Source: JAZGBC01 sp036444495 (GTDB taxonomy: Bacteria; Pseudomonadota; Alphaproteobacteria; Kiloniellales; J153). From it: 15,386 nt of DNA. The translations under genes were made by a program, and so were the position numbers. The notes under the pieces were generated by a model. It saw nothing but the letters and a program-made list of their open reading frames with translations, had not been told where the DNA came from and made no database searches. Below, piece by piece: positions 6,603 to 13,284 of this stretch (position 1 is the first letter of the stretch; every line of letters begins with the position of its first letter). The stretch is from assembly GCA_036444495.1 (NCBI GenBank), contig JAZGBC010000081.1, forward strand, positions 1 through 15,386, in the 5' to 3' direction.

Positions 6603-6628
6603 AATGCGGCGGCCCGGGCCCGCCGGCC
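6603..6628. repeat. GC-rich hairpin between the LysR gene and argE
   Basis: Around 6607-6625 the sequence CGGCGG-CCCGGGC-CCGCCG forms a six-base stem. It lies in the 100-nt gap between the LysR stop and the argE start. It may reduce read-through or may just reflect GC richness. Confidence 0.25.
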
Positions 6629-6652
6629 AGAAATCCCGACAGGGGGAGCGGT

Positions 6653-7828
6653 GTGAGCGATTCCAGAAAAGTCAGCGCCGAGACGCGCGCCATGATCGAG
6701 CGGCTGGTCGCCTTCGACACCACCAGCCGAAACTCGAATCTGGAACTGATCCACTATGTGCGCGACTACTTGAAGGATCTGGACGTGGAGTCTCACCTGA
6801 CCTTCGACGACACGAAGCAGAAGGCCAACCTTTACGCGACGCTCGGGCGCGGTGACAGGGGCGGCATCGCGCTCTCCGGCCACACCGATGTGGTCCCTGT
6901 CGACGGCCAGGACTGGTCGAGCGACCCCTGGTCCGTGACCGAGCGGGACGGCCGGCTCTATGGGCGCGGCACCTGCGACATGAAAAGCTTCATCGCCGTG
7001 GCGCTGGCCCATGCACCACGCATCCTGGAGCGCGAGCTGGAGTTGCCCATCCACCTTTGCCTGTCCTACGACGAGGAGGTGGGCTGCCGGGGCGCGCCGC
7101 GCATGCTCGCCTTCCTGGCCGAGCAGGAGGTCCGGCCGCGCGGCTGCATCATCGGCGAGCCCACCAGCATGAAGGTCATCGTCGGTCACAAGGGCACGCT
7201 GTCCCACATCTGCCATGTCCGCGGGCACGAGTGCCACTCCTCGCTCGCCCCCCAGGGCGTGAATGCGATCGAGGCGGCGGCCAAGGTGATCGTCAAGCTG
7301 AGCGAGATGGCGGCGCGTAAAGCCAAGGAAGGGCCGTTCGACGAGGATTACGACGTGCCGCACACCACGGTGCACACCGGCGTGATCGAGGGCGGGACGG
7401 TGCTCAACATCGTGCCCGCCGACTGCCGCTTTACCTTTGAGTTCCGCTGCCTCACGGCCGACGACCCCTGGGCCCTGCAAGACGAGATCCAGACCTACGC
7501 GCAGCAGGAGTTGGAGCCCGCCATGAAGGCGATCGATCCCGAGACCGGATTTTCCTGGGAACAGGACTCGTCCTATCCGGGCCTCGATATCGCGCCCGAC
7601 GAGGAGATCGTCCAGCTCGTCAAGTCGCTCACGGGCGCCAACACGACCGGCAAGGTCGCCTTCGGCACCGAGGCGGGCCTGTTCCACGAGAGCGGCATCC
7701 CGGCGGTCATCTGCGGCCCCGGTTCGATCGAACAGGCGCACAAACCCGACGAGTTCATCGCCCTCGAGCAGGTCGCCGCCTGCGAAGAGTTCATGGGCCG
7801 GCTGCTCGATCGGATCAGCGCGTCTTGA
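6653..7828 (+). CDS. argE: Acetylornithine deacetylase (ArgE), M20 family
   Basis: ArgE removes acetate from N2-acetylornithine to give ornithine in arginine synthesis. The 391-residue protein shows the M20 metallopeptidase pattern: zinc ligand His77 and Asp79 in SGHTDVVPVDG, bridging Asp109 in GRGTCDMK, the Glu pair 141-142 in YDEEVGCRGA (general base and metal ligand), Glu169 in IGEPT and His363 in IEQAHKPDEF. The dimerisation domain lies at about 180-290 (GHKGTLSHICHVRG). The GxGSIEQAHKPDEF ending favours ArgE over DapE or allantoate-type relatives, but other acyl-amino acids could be the substrate, since alphaproteobacteria carry several paralogues and no arg genes are nearby. The frame is open upstream, but GTG 6653 is chosen because AGGGGGAG stands 4 nt before it. 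The stop overlaps the next start by 4 nt. Confidence 0.88.
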   Translation: MSDSRKVSAETRAMIERLVAFDTTSRNSNLELIHYVRDYLKDLDVESHLTFDDTKQKANLYATLGRGDRGGIALSGHTDVVPVDGQDWSSDPWSVTERDGRLYGRGTCDMKSFIAVALAHAPRILERELELPIHLCLSYDEEVGCRGAPRMLAFLAEQEVRPRGCIIGEPTSMKVIVGHKGTLSHICHVRGHECHSSLAPQGVNAIEAAAKVIVKLSEMAARKAKEGPFDEDYDVPHTTVHTGVIEGGTVLNIVPADCRFTFEFRCLTADDPWALQDEIQTYAQQELEPAMKAIDPETGFSWEQDSSYPGLDIAPDEEIVQLVKSLTGANTTGKVAFGTEAGLFHESGIPAVICGPGSIEQAHKPDEFIALEQVAACEEFMGRLLDRISAS

Positions 7829-8877
7829 CGCCCACGGCGCGGACCACGCTCACCGCGCTGATCATCGGCGCCGGCGGAGGTTGGGCGGCGAACCTGCTGC
7901 AGTTTCCCCTGGCCTGGATGATCGGGGCCATGGGCGCGACCACCCTCGCCGCGGCGCTTGGCGCGCCCGTCGCCATGCCCAAGATATTCAGGACCGTCAT
8001 GGTCGCGGTCCTCGGGCTCATGCTGGGCAGCGGCTTCTCGCCCGAGATTCTGGGGCGGGCGTCGGAATGGATGCTGAGCCTCGCCATGCTGGCGGCTTAC
8101 GCCGCGGCGGCGGGCGGCGCCGGCTGGGTCTATTTTCGCCGGGTCTGGGGTTACGACAGGGTCACCGCCTATTTCTCGGCCATGCCGGGCGGGCTGACCG
8201 AGATGGTCCTGGTCGGTACCGAGATGGGCGGCGACTCGCGCATCATCTCGCTCACTCAGTCCTCGCGCCTGCTGCTCGTGGTCTTCGCCCTGCCCTTCGC
8301 CTTCCAGGCTTTCGTCGGCTACGACCCGGCCCTGCGTCCGGCCGCGGGCCTGCCGCTCAGCGACGTGTCCGCCTCGGACCTGGCGATCCTGGCCCTCTGC
8401 GGGATCGCCGGGTTCCTGGGCGCGCGGGCCATTAAGCTGCCCGCCGCGGCCCTCGTCGGGCCCATGGTGCTGAGCGCCGCGGTGCATATGGCCGGCTGGA
8501 CCGCGGCCAAGCCGCCCAACGAGTTGATCGCCGCAGCCCAGGTCGTCGTGGGCATCGCCATCGGCTGCCGCTTCGCGGGCGTGACGCTCAGGCTTATCGG
8601 CCGCACGCTTTTGGCCGCGGCCGGCGGCACGGTGGTGCTGCTCACCGCCACGATCCTCTTCGCACTGGGCCTAAGCGGCGCGCTGGACCTGCCGGGCGAG
8701 GCGCTGATCCTGGCCTTTTCGCCGGGCGGACTGGCCGAGATGAGCCTGATCGCCATTGCAATCGGCGCGGACGCGGCCTTCGTCGCGACCCACCACATCG
8801 TGCGCATCTTCCTGATCGTGGTCTTCGCGCCCGCCGCCTTCCGCCTCCTGACCCGGCGCCGCGCGCCGGGGGAGTAG
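7825..8877 (+). CDS. AbrB-family membrane protein (PF05145)
   Basis: This 350-residue, strongly hydrophobic protein has about ten membrane helices. It shows the internal duplication of the AbrB/PF05145 family (once labelled 'ammonia monooxygenase'): the motif PGGLTEM at 121-127 returns as PGGLAEM at 300-306, each followed by a hydrophobic helix and a conserved Arg region (SLTQSSRLLLVV; THHIVRIFLIVV). The E. coli member was reported to affect aidB expression, but the family looks like a transporter and its substrate is unknown. The start is an unusual TTG at 7825 in a TTGA overlap with the argE stop, which implies translational coupling; no other start lies before the first helix. It converges with the dehydrogenase gene, 18 nt apart. 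Confidence 0.88.
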   Translation: MTPTARTTLTALIIGAGGGWAANLLQFPLAWMIGAMGATTLAAALGAPVAMPKIFRTVMVAVLGLMLGSGFSPEILGRASEWMLSLAMLAAYAAAAGGAGWVYFRRVWGYDRVTAYFSAMPGGLTEMVLVGTEMGGDSRIISLTQSSRLLLVVFALPFAFQAFVGYDPALRPAAGLPLSDVSASDLAILALCGIAGFLGARAIKLPAAALVGPMVLSAAVHMAGWTAAKPPNELIAAAQVVVGIAIGCRFAGVTLRLIGRTLLAAAGGTVVLLTATILFALGLSGALDLPGEALILAFSPGGLAEMSLIAIAIGADAAFVATHHIVRIFLIVVFAPAAFRLLTRRRAPGE

Positions 8878-8890
8878 GGGCCGTTCGCCG

Positions 8891-8908
8891 CCCGGCTATT
8901 TGGCCGGG
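8891..8908. terminator. Hairpin at the convergent abrB/dehydrogenase ends
   Basis: CCCGGC (8891-8896) and GCCGGG (8903-8908) form a perfect six-base stem around TATTTG. The stop codon of the minus-strand dehydrogenase gene lies in the stem-loop. Terminator function is inferred from position only. Confidence 0.35.
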
Positions 8909-10044
8909 GTTATTCTCAGGACCCGGTCGTCGCCCGGGCGCTGGTCGCCGCGCCAGTCGTGGGTGCCGGTCAGCAGGTAAAGCGCCCCGTCGGGCCCGCG
9001 CACCGCATCGCGCAGCCGGCCATAGGCGGAGCGGTCGCCATCGTTGAACCAGCGCTCGATGCCCAGCGCCCGGCCGTTATGCAGGCGGATGCGTACCAGC
9101 GCCTCGCTGCCCAGCGTGGCGACATAGAGGTCGCCGCGCCAGAAGGCGGCGCCCGAGGGCGGCGTGGTCACCTCGGGCCAGGCGACCACGGGATCGCGCA
9201 GGCCCTCCTGCCCCGGCGCGCCGACGACCAGAGGCCAGCCGTAGTTGCCGCCCTTCACGATGAGGTTGATCTCGTCGAAGGCGCCGAAGCCCACCTCGCC
9301 CGAGGGGCCGTGCTCGCTGGCGTAGAACTCGCCCGTCTCCGGGTGCCAAGCGAGCCCCTGGACGTTGCGGTGGCCGAACGACCAGATGGGCGAGCCGGGA
9401 AAGGGATTGTCCCCGGGCACTTGGCCGTCCGGCGTGACGCGCAGGATCTTGCCGGCCAGGCTGTTGCGGTCCTGGGCCAGATGGCGCTGCCAGATATCCC
9501 CGGTGCCGACATAGAGCATGCCGTCGGGACCGAAGGCCAGACGCCCGCCGTTATGGTTGTCGCCCGCGGGTATGTCCTTGATCATGACCAGGCCCCGGCC
9601 CAGCTTGCCGCCCTGCAGCGGAAAGCGGATCACCAGGTTCCGGACGCCCTGGCCGCCGGCGCGGGAGGTGACCATCACGTAGATGTAGGGCGGGTCGGGA
9701 AAGCCGGGATGCACGGCCAGGCCCATGAGGCCGCTTTCGTCGTCCTCCACGACCTTCAATTGGCCGAGCGGCCCGCCGCCGCCGCCCTTCTCGATCAGAC
9801 GGATGACCCCGCGGCGTTCGGTGACCAATGCGCGGCCGTCGGGCAGGAAGGCGAGCGCCCAGGGCGCCTTCAGGCCCGCGGCCCAGGTCTCCACCCGGAT
9901 ACCGGGCGGCTTCAGGATCCAACGGTCCTCGACCCGCTGCGGCGCCGGCCCCATAACGGTTTCCGCGGCGCGCCCCGGCCCCGCGACCGAAACCATGAGC
10001 AGCAATGCCCCCAGCACCGCCGGAACGAGTCGTCTTGCCTGCAT
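8896..10044 (-). CDS. PQQ-dependent sugar dehydrogenase family protein (GSDH)
   Basis: The 382-residue protein belongs to the soluble glucose/sorbosone dehydrogenase propeller family (PF07995, YliI/Asd-like), which uses PQQ to oxidise aldose-type substrates in the periplasm. A Sec signal peptide covers residues 1-27 (cut near GRA-A). The mature part shows the family motifs: GLKAPWALAFLPDGRALVTE at 57-76, catalytic-type His164 in DNHNGGRLAFGPDG, GHRNVQGLAWHP at 224-235, EHGPSGE at 244-250 and INLIVKGGNYGWP at 259-271. ATG 10044 is preceded by GGGGGAG 5 nt away. The gene is divergent from a periplasmic cytochrome c, a natural electron acceptor. No PQQ synthesis genes are in the window. The true substrate cannot be read from the sequence, and some family members have lost PQQ binding. 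Confidence 0.92.
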   Translation of the reverse strand: MQARRLVPAVLGALLLMVSVAGPGRAAETVMGPAPQRVEDRWILKPPGIRVETWAAGLKAPWALAFLPDGRALVTERRGVIRLIEKGGGGGPLGQLKVVEDDESGLMGLAVHPGFPDPPYIYVMVTSRAGGQGVRNLVIRFPLQGGKLGRGLVMIKDIPAGDNHNGGRLAFGPDGMLYVGTGDIWQRHLAQDRNSLAGKILRVTPDGQVPGDNPFPGSPIWSFGHRNVQGLAWHPETGEFYASEHGPSGEVGFGAFDEINLIVKGGNYGWPLVVGAPGQEGLRDPVVAWPEVTTPPSGAAFWRGDLYVATLGSEALVRIRLHNGRALGIERWFNDGDRSAYGRLRDAVRGPDGALYLLTGTHDWRGDQRPGDDRVLRITPAK

Positions 10045-10100
10045 GATGACTCCCCCGAGCCAATGCCAAATCGGGGCGAATCGTGCCGGATACGCCGCGA

Positions 10101-10164
10101 GGACGCAACGCCCCTTCCCTCCCGGTCGGCGCCGATCCTCAAAGCGGATTCAAGCGTTGCGTCC
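10101..10164. promoter_or_regulatory. 11-bp inverted repeat in the dehydrogenase/cytochrome gap
   Basis: GGACGCAACGC (10101-10111) and GCGTTGCGTCC (10154-10164) are perfect reverse complements separated by 42 bp. A second palindrome, TCGGCGCCGA (10126-10135), lies between them. The pair could be regulator half-sites controlling both divergent genes, or a nested hairpin in the cytochrome leader RNA. Confidence 0.45.
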
Positions 10165-10223
10165 CCCGAGTTGCCCGACTAGTTTCCCCGCCGGTAACAG
10201 GCTTGTCCCATCACGGAGTCAAA

Positions 10224-10625
10224 ATGCCCACTCGAAAAATTCTCTTTGCCATTGTCGTCCTGGCCGGGGCGACCGCAGGACTCCCCGCCTCGGTGGTCGC
10301 GCAATCGGATGCGATCTTCGAGAACGCGGTCGAGCCGGAAATGACCCCGCGCCTGCAGGTCGGAAAGTTGAACTACGATCTCTATTGCAGTTCCTGTCAC
10401 GGCAAAACGGCCCGGGGCAGTGACAAGGGACCGACCTTTATCAGCCGCATCTACCACCCGGGACACCACGGCGATAAGTCGTTTTTTGTCGCGCCCAAGC
10501 AGGGGACCCGGGAGCACCACTTCAAGTTCGGCGAAATGAAGCCGGTGAAAGGCGTCACGGACGCCCAGCTTTCCACGATCCTCGACTACGTCCGCGCCGT
10601 GCAAAAGGCCAACGGACTCTTTTGA
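10224..10625 (+). CDS. Periplasmic c-type cytochrome
   Basis: This 133-residue monohaem cytochrome c has a Sec signal peptide (residues 1-26, cut near VVA-QS) and the haem motif CSSCH (Cys55, Cys58, His59). Met105 in FGEMKPV is the likely sixth haem ligand. The C-terminal helix TDAQLSTILDYVRAVQKANG closes a class I fold. An extra His-rich loop (YHPGHHGDKSFF, 78-88, and EHHF) sits between the haem site and the distal Met; it is unusual for small cytochromes and could bind a metal or a partner. ATG 10224 is chosen over upstream codons because GGAG stands 5 nt before it and the signal peptide begins there. It is divergent from the PQQ-type dehydrogenase and likely accepts its electrons, passing them to the respiratory chain. 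Confidence 0.92.
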   Translation: MPTRKILFAIVVLAGATAGLPASVVAQSDAIFENAVEPEMTPRLQVGKLNYDLYCSSCHGKTARGSDKGPTFISRIYHPGHHGDKSFFVAPKQGTREHHFKFGEMKPVKGVTDAQLSTILDYVRAVQKANGLF

Positions 10626-10643
10626 AGCCGCCGCTTCCCCCGC

Positions 10644-11444
10644 TTACGACACCTTCGCGGTCAGGCCGCCGTCCACGACCAGTTCGGCGGCGGTGACGTA
10701 TTTCGCCTCGTCGGAGGCCAGGAACAGCGCCGCGTAAGCCACGTCCCAGGCGTCGCCCATGCGTCCCATGGGGCACTGGGCATCACGCATTTCCTTCATC
10801 TTGCCGATGTCGCCGCCCGCGTAGGCCTCCTTGAGCGGCTCCACGTACATGGGCGTGTCCATGAAGCCGGGAAGGATGCAGTTCGCCCGGATGCCCTTGG
10901 CGGCGTATTCCAGCGCCACCGCGCGGGTGAAGCCGAGGATCGCCGCCTTGCTGGCGTGGTAGGAGATGTAGGGCACGCCGAGCCAGCGGATGCCGGCGAC
11001 CGAGCCGATATTGACGATGGCGCCCTTGCCCGCCGCCTCCATCACCGGCAGCACCGATTTGCAGGTCAGGTAGATGCCCTTGACGTTGGCCGCCATGACC
11101 CGGTCCCAGCTCTCCTCGCTGGCCTCCACCGGTCCACCGGCCACCAGGATGCCCACGTTGTTGTGCAGGATATCGATCGCGCCCCAGAGCTCGCGGGCGC
11201 GCGCGGTCATGGCCGCGACCTGATCCGCCTTGGTGATATCGGCGGCGCAGACCGCCGCCTCGCCGCCCTCCTCCGCGATGATCCGGGCGGTCTCCTCCGC
11301 CGCGGCGGAGTTGATATCGACGCAGAGCACGCGCGCCCCCTCGCGCGCGAAGAGCACGGCGGCCGCCTTGCCGTTGCCCCAGCCGGCCCCGACCGAGCCC
11401 GCGCCCACCACGATCGCGGTCTTGTCCTGCAAGCGCCCGCCCAT
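10644..11444 (-). CDS. SDR family NAD(P)-dependent oxidoreductase
   Basis: A classical short-chain dehydrogenase of 266 residues. The cofactor loop is GAGSVGAGWGNG (14-25) instead of the usual TGxxxGIG, and NNVG (95-98) replaces NNAG; both are deviations shared by some SDR subgroups. Asp43 at the end of strand 2 (LCVDIN) favours NAD over NADP. The active site is complete: Asn120, Ser148 (IGSVAGI), Tyr162 and Lys166 (YHASK). The C-terminal ELVVDGGLT is standard. ATG 11444 has GGGAGG 7 nt upstream. The substrate is unknown; an alcohol, sugar or 3-hydroxyacyl compound is possible. It lies convergent with the cytochrome gene, 18 nt apart, which fits but does not prove a role in the same oxidation route. 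Confidence 0.93.
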   Translation of the reverse strand: MGGRLQDKTAIVVGAGSVGAGWGNGKAAAVLFAREGARVLCVDINSAAAEETARIIAEEGGEAAVCAADITKADQVAAMTARARELWGAIDILHNNVGILVAGGPVEASEESWDRVMAANVKGIYLTCKSVLPVMEAAGKGAIVNIGSVAGIRWLGVPYISYHASKAAILGFTRAVALEYAAKGIRANCILPGFMDTPMYVEPLKEAYAGGDIGKMKEMRDAQCPMGRMGDAWDVAYAALFLASDEAKYVTAAELVVDGGLTAKVS

Positions 11445-11596
11445 GACTCAACCTCCCGTTCCTGCTCTTCGGGAATGAGTATGGCGGCAAAGCGCGCGGT
11501 GGGCCAAGGTGGCGGCTTGCCGCTACCCCTGGGGTCAAGACGAAAAAACCCGCCTGCCGCAACCCGGTATCCGGGCCGGCCATAAACCGGGGTTAC

Positions 11597-11658
11597 TGCG
11601 GGCGCCGGCGCCTCAGGCCCGGTTCACGCCGCTCATAGCGGTTCGATCGGCGCCCGCA
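11597..11658 (-). repeat. Strong stem-loop downstream of the YVTN propeller gene
   Basis: TGCGGGCGCCG (11597-11607) and CGGCGCCCGCA (11648-11658) are perfect 11-base arms; inside the 40-base loop CCGC and GCGG (11629-11641) form a second small stem. It begins 13 nt past the propeller stop codon on the minus strand. It may be a terminator without T-run, an mRNA-stabilising hairpin or part of a small RNA. Confidence 0.45.
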
Positions 11659-11670
11659 AACGCCGCAACC

Positions 11671-12630
11671 CTATTCGCTGCGATAGGCCACCCCGTGGGG
11701 TTGGTCGCCGGTCGCAACCTCGGCGATGGTGCTTAGATCATCGCTGGACAGCACCAGCATCTTGTCTTCGTCCCGGATGGTCACGTAGAGCTTCGAGCCG
11801 TCAGGGCTGATGGCCAGCATGTCCGGCCGCTCGCCGATGTATTCACTCCTGACCATCTTGCGCGCCGCGGTGTCCAGCACGGCGATCTCGTTGACCTCCC
11901 GCCGCACCACGTAGCCGCGCTTTCCGTCGGGGCTGAAAACCAAGCCGTGGGGTCCGTCGGGCACATCGATCGACCCGATGAAGGCCGCCTTCCCGATGTC
12001 GAGCAGAATCACCTTGTTGTCCTTGGGCGCCGTCATCCAGGCCTGCTTCCCGTCGGGCGTGGGCACGAACGCCATGGTGCCGGCACCGCCGGGCAGGGAC
12101 TTGACGACGGCCCGCTTGGCCACGTCGAGCACCAGGATCTTGCCTTCTCCGGCGATGGAGACATAGGCCAGGCTGCCGTCCGGCGAAAAGACGGACATCA
12201 TGGTCTTCTTGCCCAGCGGCATGCTGTGCACCGCCTGGCGCTTTGCCACGTCGATGAAGGTGATGGTCCCCGCGCCCACGTTGCTGGCGAGCGCCAGCTT
12301 GCCGTCGGGCGAGAGGGAGACATCGTGGGTTTTCTTGTCGGCGGCGACCTCGCCCAGCACCTTTTTGCTGGCGGCGTCGATCACGGAAACCGTGCCGGCG
12401 CCCACGTTGGCCACGAGCGCCAGTTTGCCGTCGCGGCTTATGACCACGTTATGCGCGCCCTTGCCCGCCGGAATCGTCGCGATCACCTTGTGGCTTCCGG
12501 CGTCGATTACGGTCACGTTCCCGGACGTCATGTTGGTGACCCAGATTTCATCGGCCGCGGCACCCGTGGCCGTGGCGATCAGGGCCAGGGCCGCCACCGC
12601 AGCCGACGTCGATTTGAGATTGCCGATCAT
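11671..12630 (-). CDS. Secreted seven-bladed YVTN beta-propeller protein
   Basis: The 319-residue product has a Sec signal peptide (residues 1-26, cut after GAAA). The rest is seven repeats of about 40 residues, each with an S/TPDGK-type turn followed by a Val/Ile-rich strand and a V-x-D ending: SRDGKLALVANVGAGT, SPDGKLALASNVGAGT, SPDGSLAYVS, TPDGKQAWMT, SPDGKRGYVV, SPDGSKLYVT, and one split between the termini (DEIWVTNMTSGNVTVID). Such YVTN/cytochrome-D1-like propellers act in the periplasm as binding or scaffold proteins; a subgroup is tied to PQQ-dependent catabolism, which would suit the nearby PQQ-type dehydrogenase, but membership is unproven. It lacks a CxxCH haem site. ATG 12630 has AGGGAGG 8 nt upstream. 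It appears monocistronic. Confidence 0.9.
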   Translation of the reverse strand: MIGNLKSTSAAVAALALIATATGAAADEIWVTNMTSGNVTVIDAGSHKVIATIPAGKGAHNVVISRDGKLALVANVGAGTVSVIDAASKKVLGEVAADKKTHDVSLSPDGKLALASNVGAGTITFIDVAKRQAVHSMPLGKKTMMSVFSPDGSLAYVSIAGEGKILVLDVAKRAVVKSLPGGAGTMAFVPTPDGKQAWMTAPKDNKVILLDIGKAAFIGSIDVPDGPHGLVFSPDGKRGYVVRREVNEIAVLDTAARKMVRSEYIGERPDMLAISPDGSKLYVTIRDEDKMLVLSSDDLSTIAEVATGDQPHGVAYRSE

Positions 12631-12655
12631 TTTCCTTACCTCCCTGCTCAGGAAT

Positions 12656-12673
12656 AGCCGGTATGTACCGGCT
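12656..12673. promoter_or_regulatory. 18-bp palindrome upstream of the YVTN propeller gene
   Basis: AGCCGGTATGTACCGGCT has perfect eight-base arms around a 2-bp centre. It lies 26 nt upstream of the propeller start codon on the minus strand, within the expected promoter/leader region. A repressor operator is the simplest reading; the two-base centre makes an RNA hairpin strained. Confidence 0.5.
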
Positions 12674-12766
12674 TATCGTAGATTAGTTGTTGTAGAGGCG
12701 ATTATCATACGCCTTTGGCGCGGTCCTGCCTAACCCGTTAAAATCCCCATGTCTTCGTAGGGGCCG

Positions 12767-12782
12767 GGCCTCCGCGGAGGCC
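12767..12782. repeat. Perfect 16-bp palindrome upstream of tRNA-Leu
   Basis: GGCCTCCGCGGAGGCC reads the same on both strands. It sits about 80 nt before the tRNA gene in a GC-rich stretch. Possible terminator for upstream transcription or protein site; function unknown. Confidence 0.35.
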
Positions 12783-12862
12783 GTTGGAGGCATGCTGGGC
12801 GTTGCCCCGCGCGGGCAAATGGGCCAGAACGTGCTACACATTGCCTCGTTACAGGCCGGCAC

Positions 12863-12951
12863 GCGGGCGTGGCGGAACTGGTAGACGCAACGGACTTAAA
12901 ATCCGTTTCCCAGAGATGGGAGTGGGGGTTCGAGTCCCTCCGCCCGCACCA
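12863..12951 (+). tRNA. tRNA-Leu (anticodon UAA)
   Basis: Acceptor arms GCGGGCG (12863-12869) and CGCCCGC (12941-12947) pair perfectly, followed by A73 and an encoded CCA (12949-12951). The D arm is GCGGAACTGGTAGACGC. The anticodon stem ACGGA/TCCGT encloses the loop CTTAAAA, giving the anticodon TAA at 12897-12899 for the codon UUA (and UUG by wobble). The long variable arm (TCCC-AGAGA-TGGGA) marks a class II tRNA, as leucine requires. The T arm GGGGG-TTCGAGT-CCCTC is intact with one G-U pair. It stands alone, without other tRNA genes. In a GC-rich genome UUA codons are rare, so this is a low-use but essential tRNA. Confidence 0.97.
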
Positions 12952-13284
12952 TTTTTCAATGACTTAGCTTGTATCCGCCCGCATCTGCATAAGCCCCGCG
13001 CGGCCGGACAAGGCCTTGGGGCTGAATTCCGCGGCGGGAAAATTCCCTGAAATCGTTGGGCCTGCCCGGCGGCCAGGGGGGCGGGCTCCCCGGACCCGGG
13101 GCTAGCTGGCCTATGCCACATGGCGTTAAAGCCTTGATTTTGCCAGGAATACTGGAACCCGAAAAATACCTCTAAAATTTTATACTGTAAATCCGCCCCT
13201 AAATAGCTAAAATTAAAGACAATGACATGTAAAACACCATGTAAAAGTAAGTATACTGTAAGTAATTTAGAATAATATCTCCTC
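12952..13284. other. Gene-free stretch between tRNA-Leu and the flagellin-like gene
   Basis: No convincing gene on either strand; the long minus-strand frame here runs through the tRNA and is a shadow. The left half is GC-rich with hairpins at 12992-13023 (AGCCCC/GGGGCT with an inner GGCC pair) and 13088-13101 (CCCCGG/CCGGGG); the first may end the tRNA transcript. From about 13130 the base composition turns sharply AT-rich: 13201-13260 has only 15 G/C in 60. This part holds two copies of TATACTGTAA (13181-13190, 13252-13261) and two of CATGTAAAA (13226-13234, 13238-13246), probably promoter or regulator sites for the downstream gene. Confidence 0.6.

Noticed and set aside
6557..7741. 394-residue minus-strand frame opposite argE
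   Set aside because: Same reason: it mirrors a confirmed coding frame and has His/Asp/Gly-rich shadow composition.
8959..10182. 407-residue plus-strand frame opposite the PQQ-type dehydrogenase
   Set aside because: The minus-strand frame has a signal peptide, ribosome binding site and family motifs; this one has none.
12939..12983. Ten bases of the tRNA-Leu 3' end (TCCGCCCGCA) recur 35 bp downstream at 12974-12983, as in an integration scar
   Set aside because: The repeat is short and GC-rich, contains only part of the acceptor and T arms, and no integrase or phage gene is present. Chance is a good explanation.
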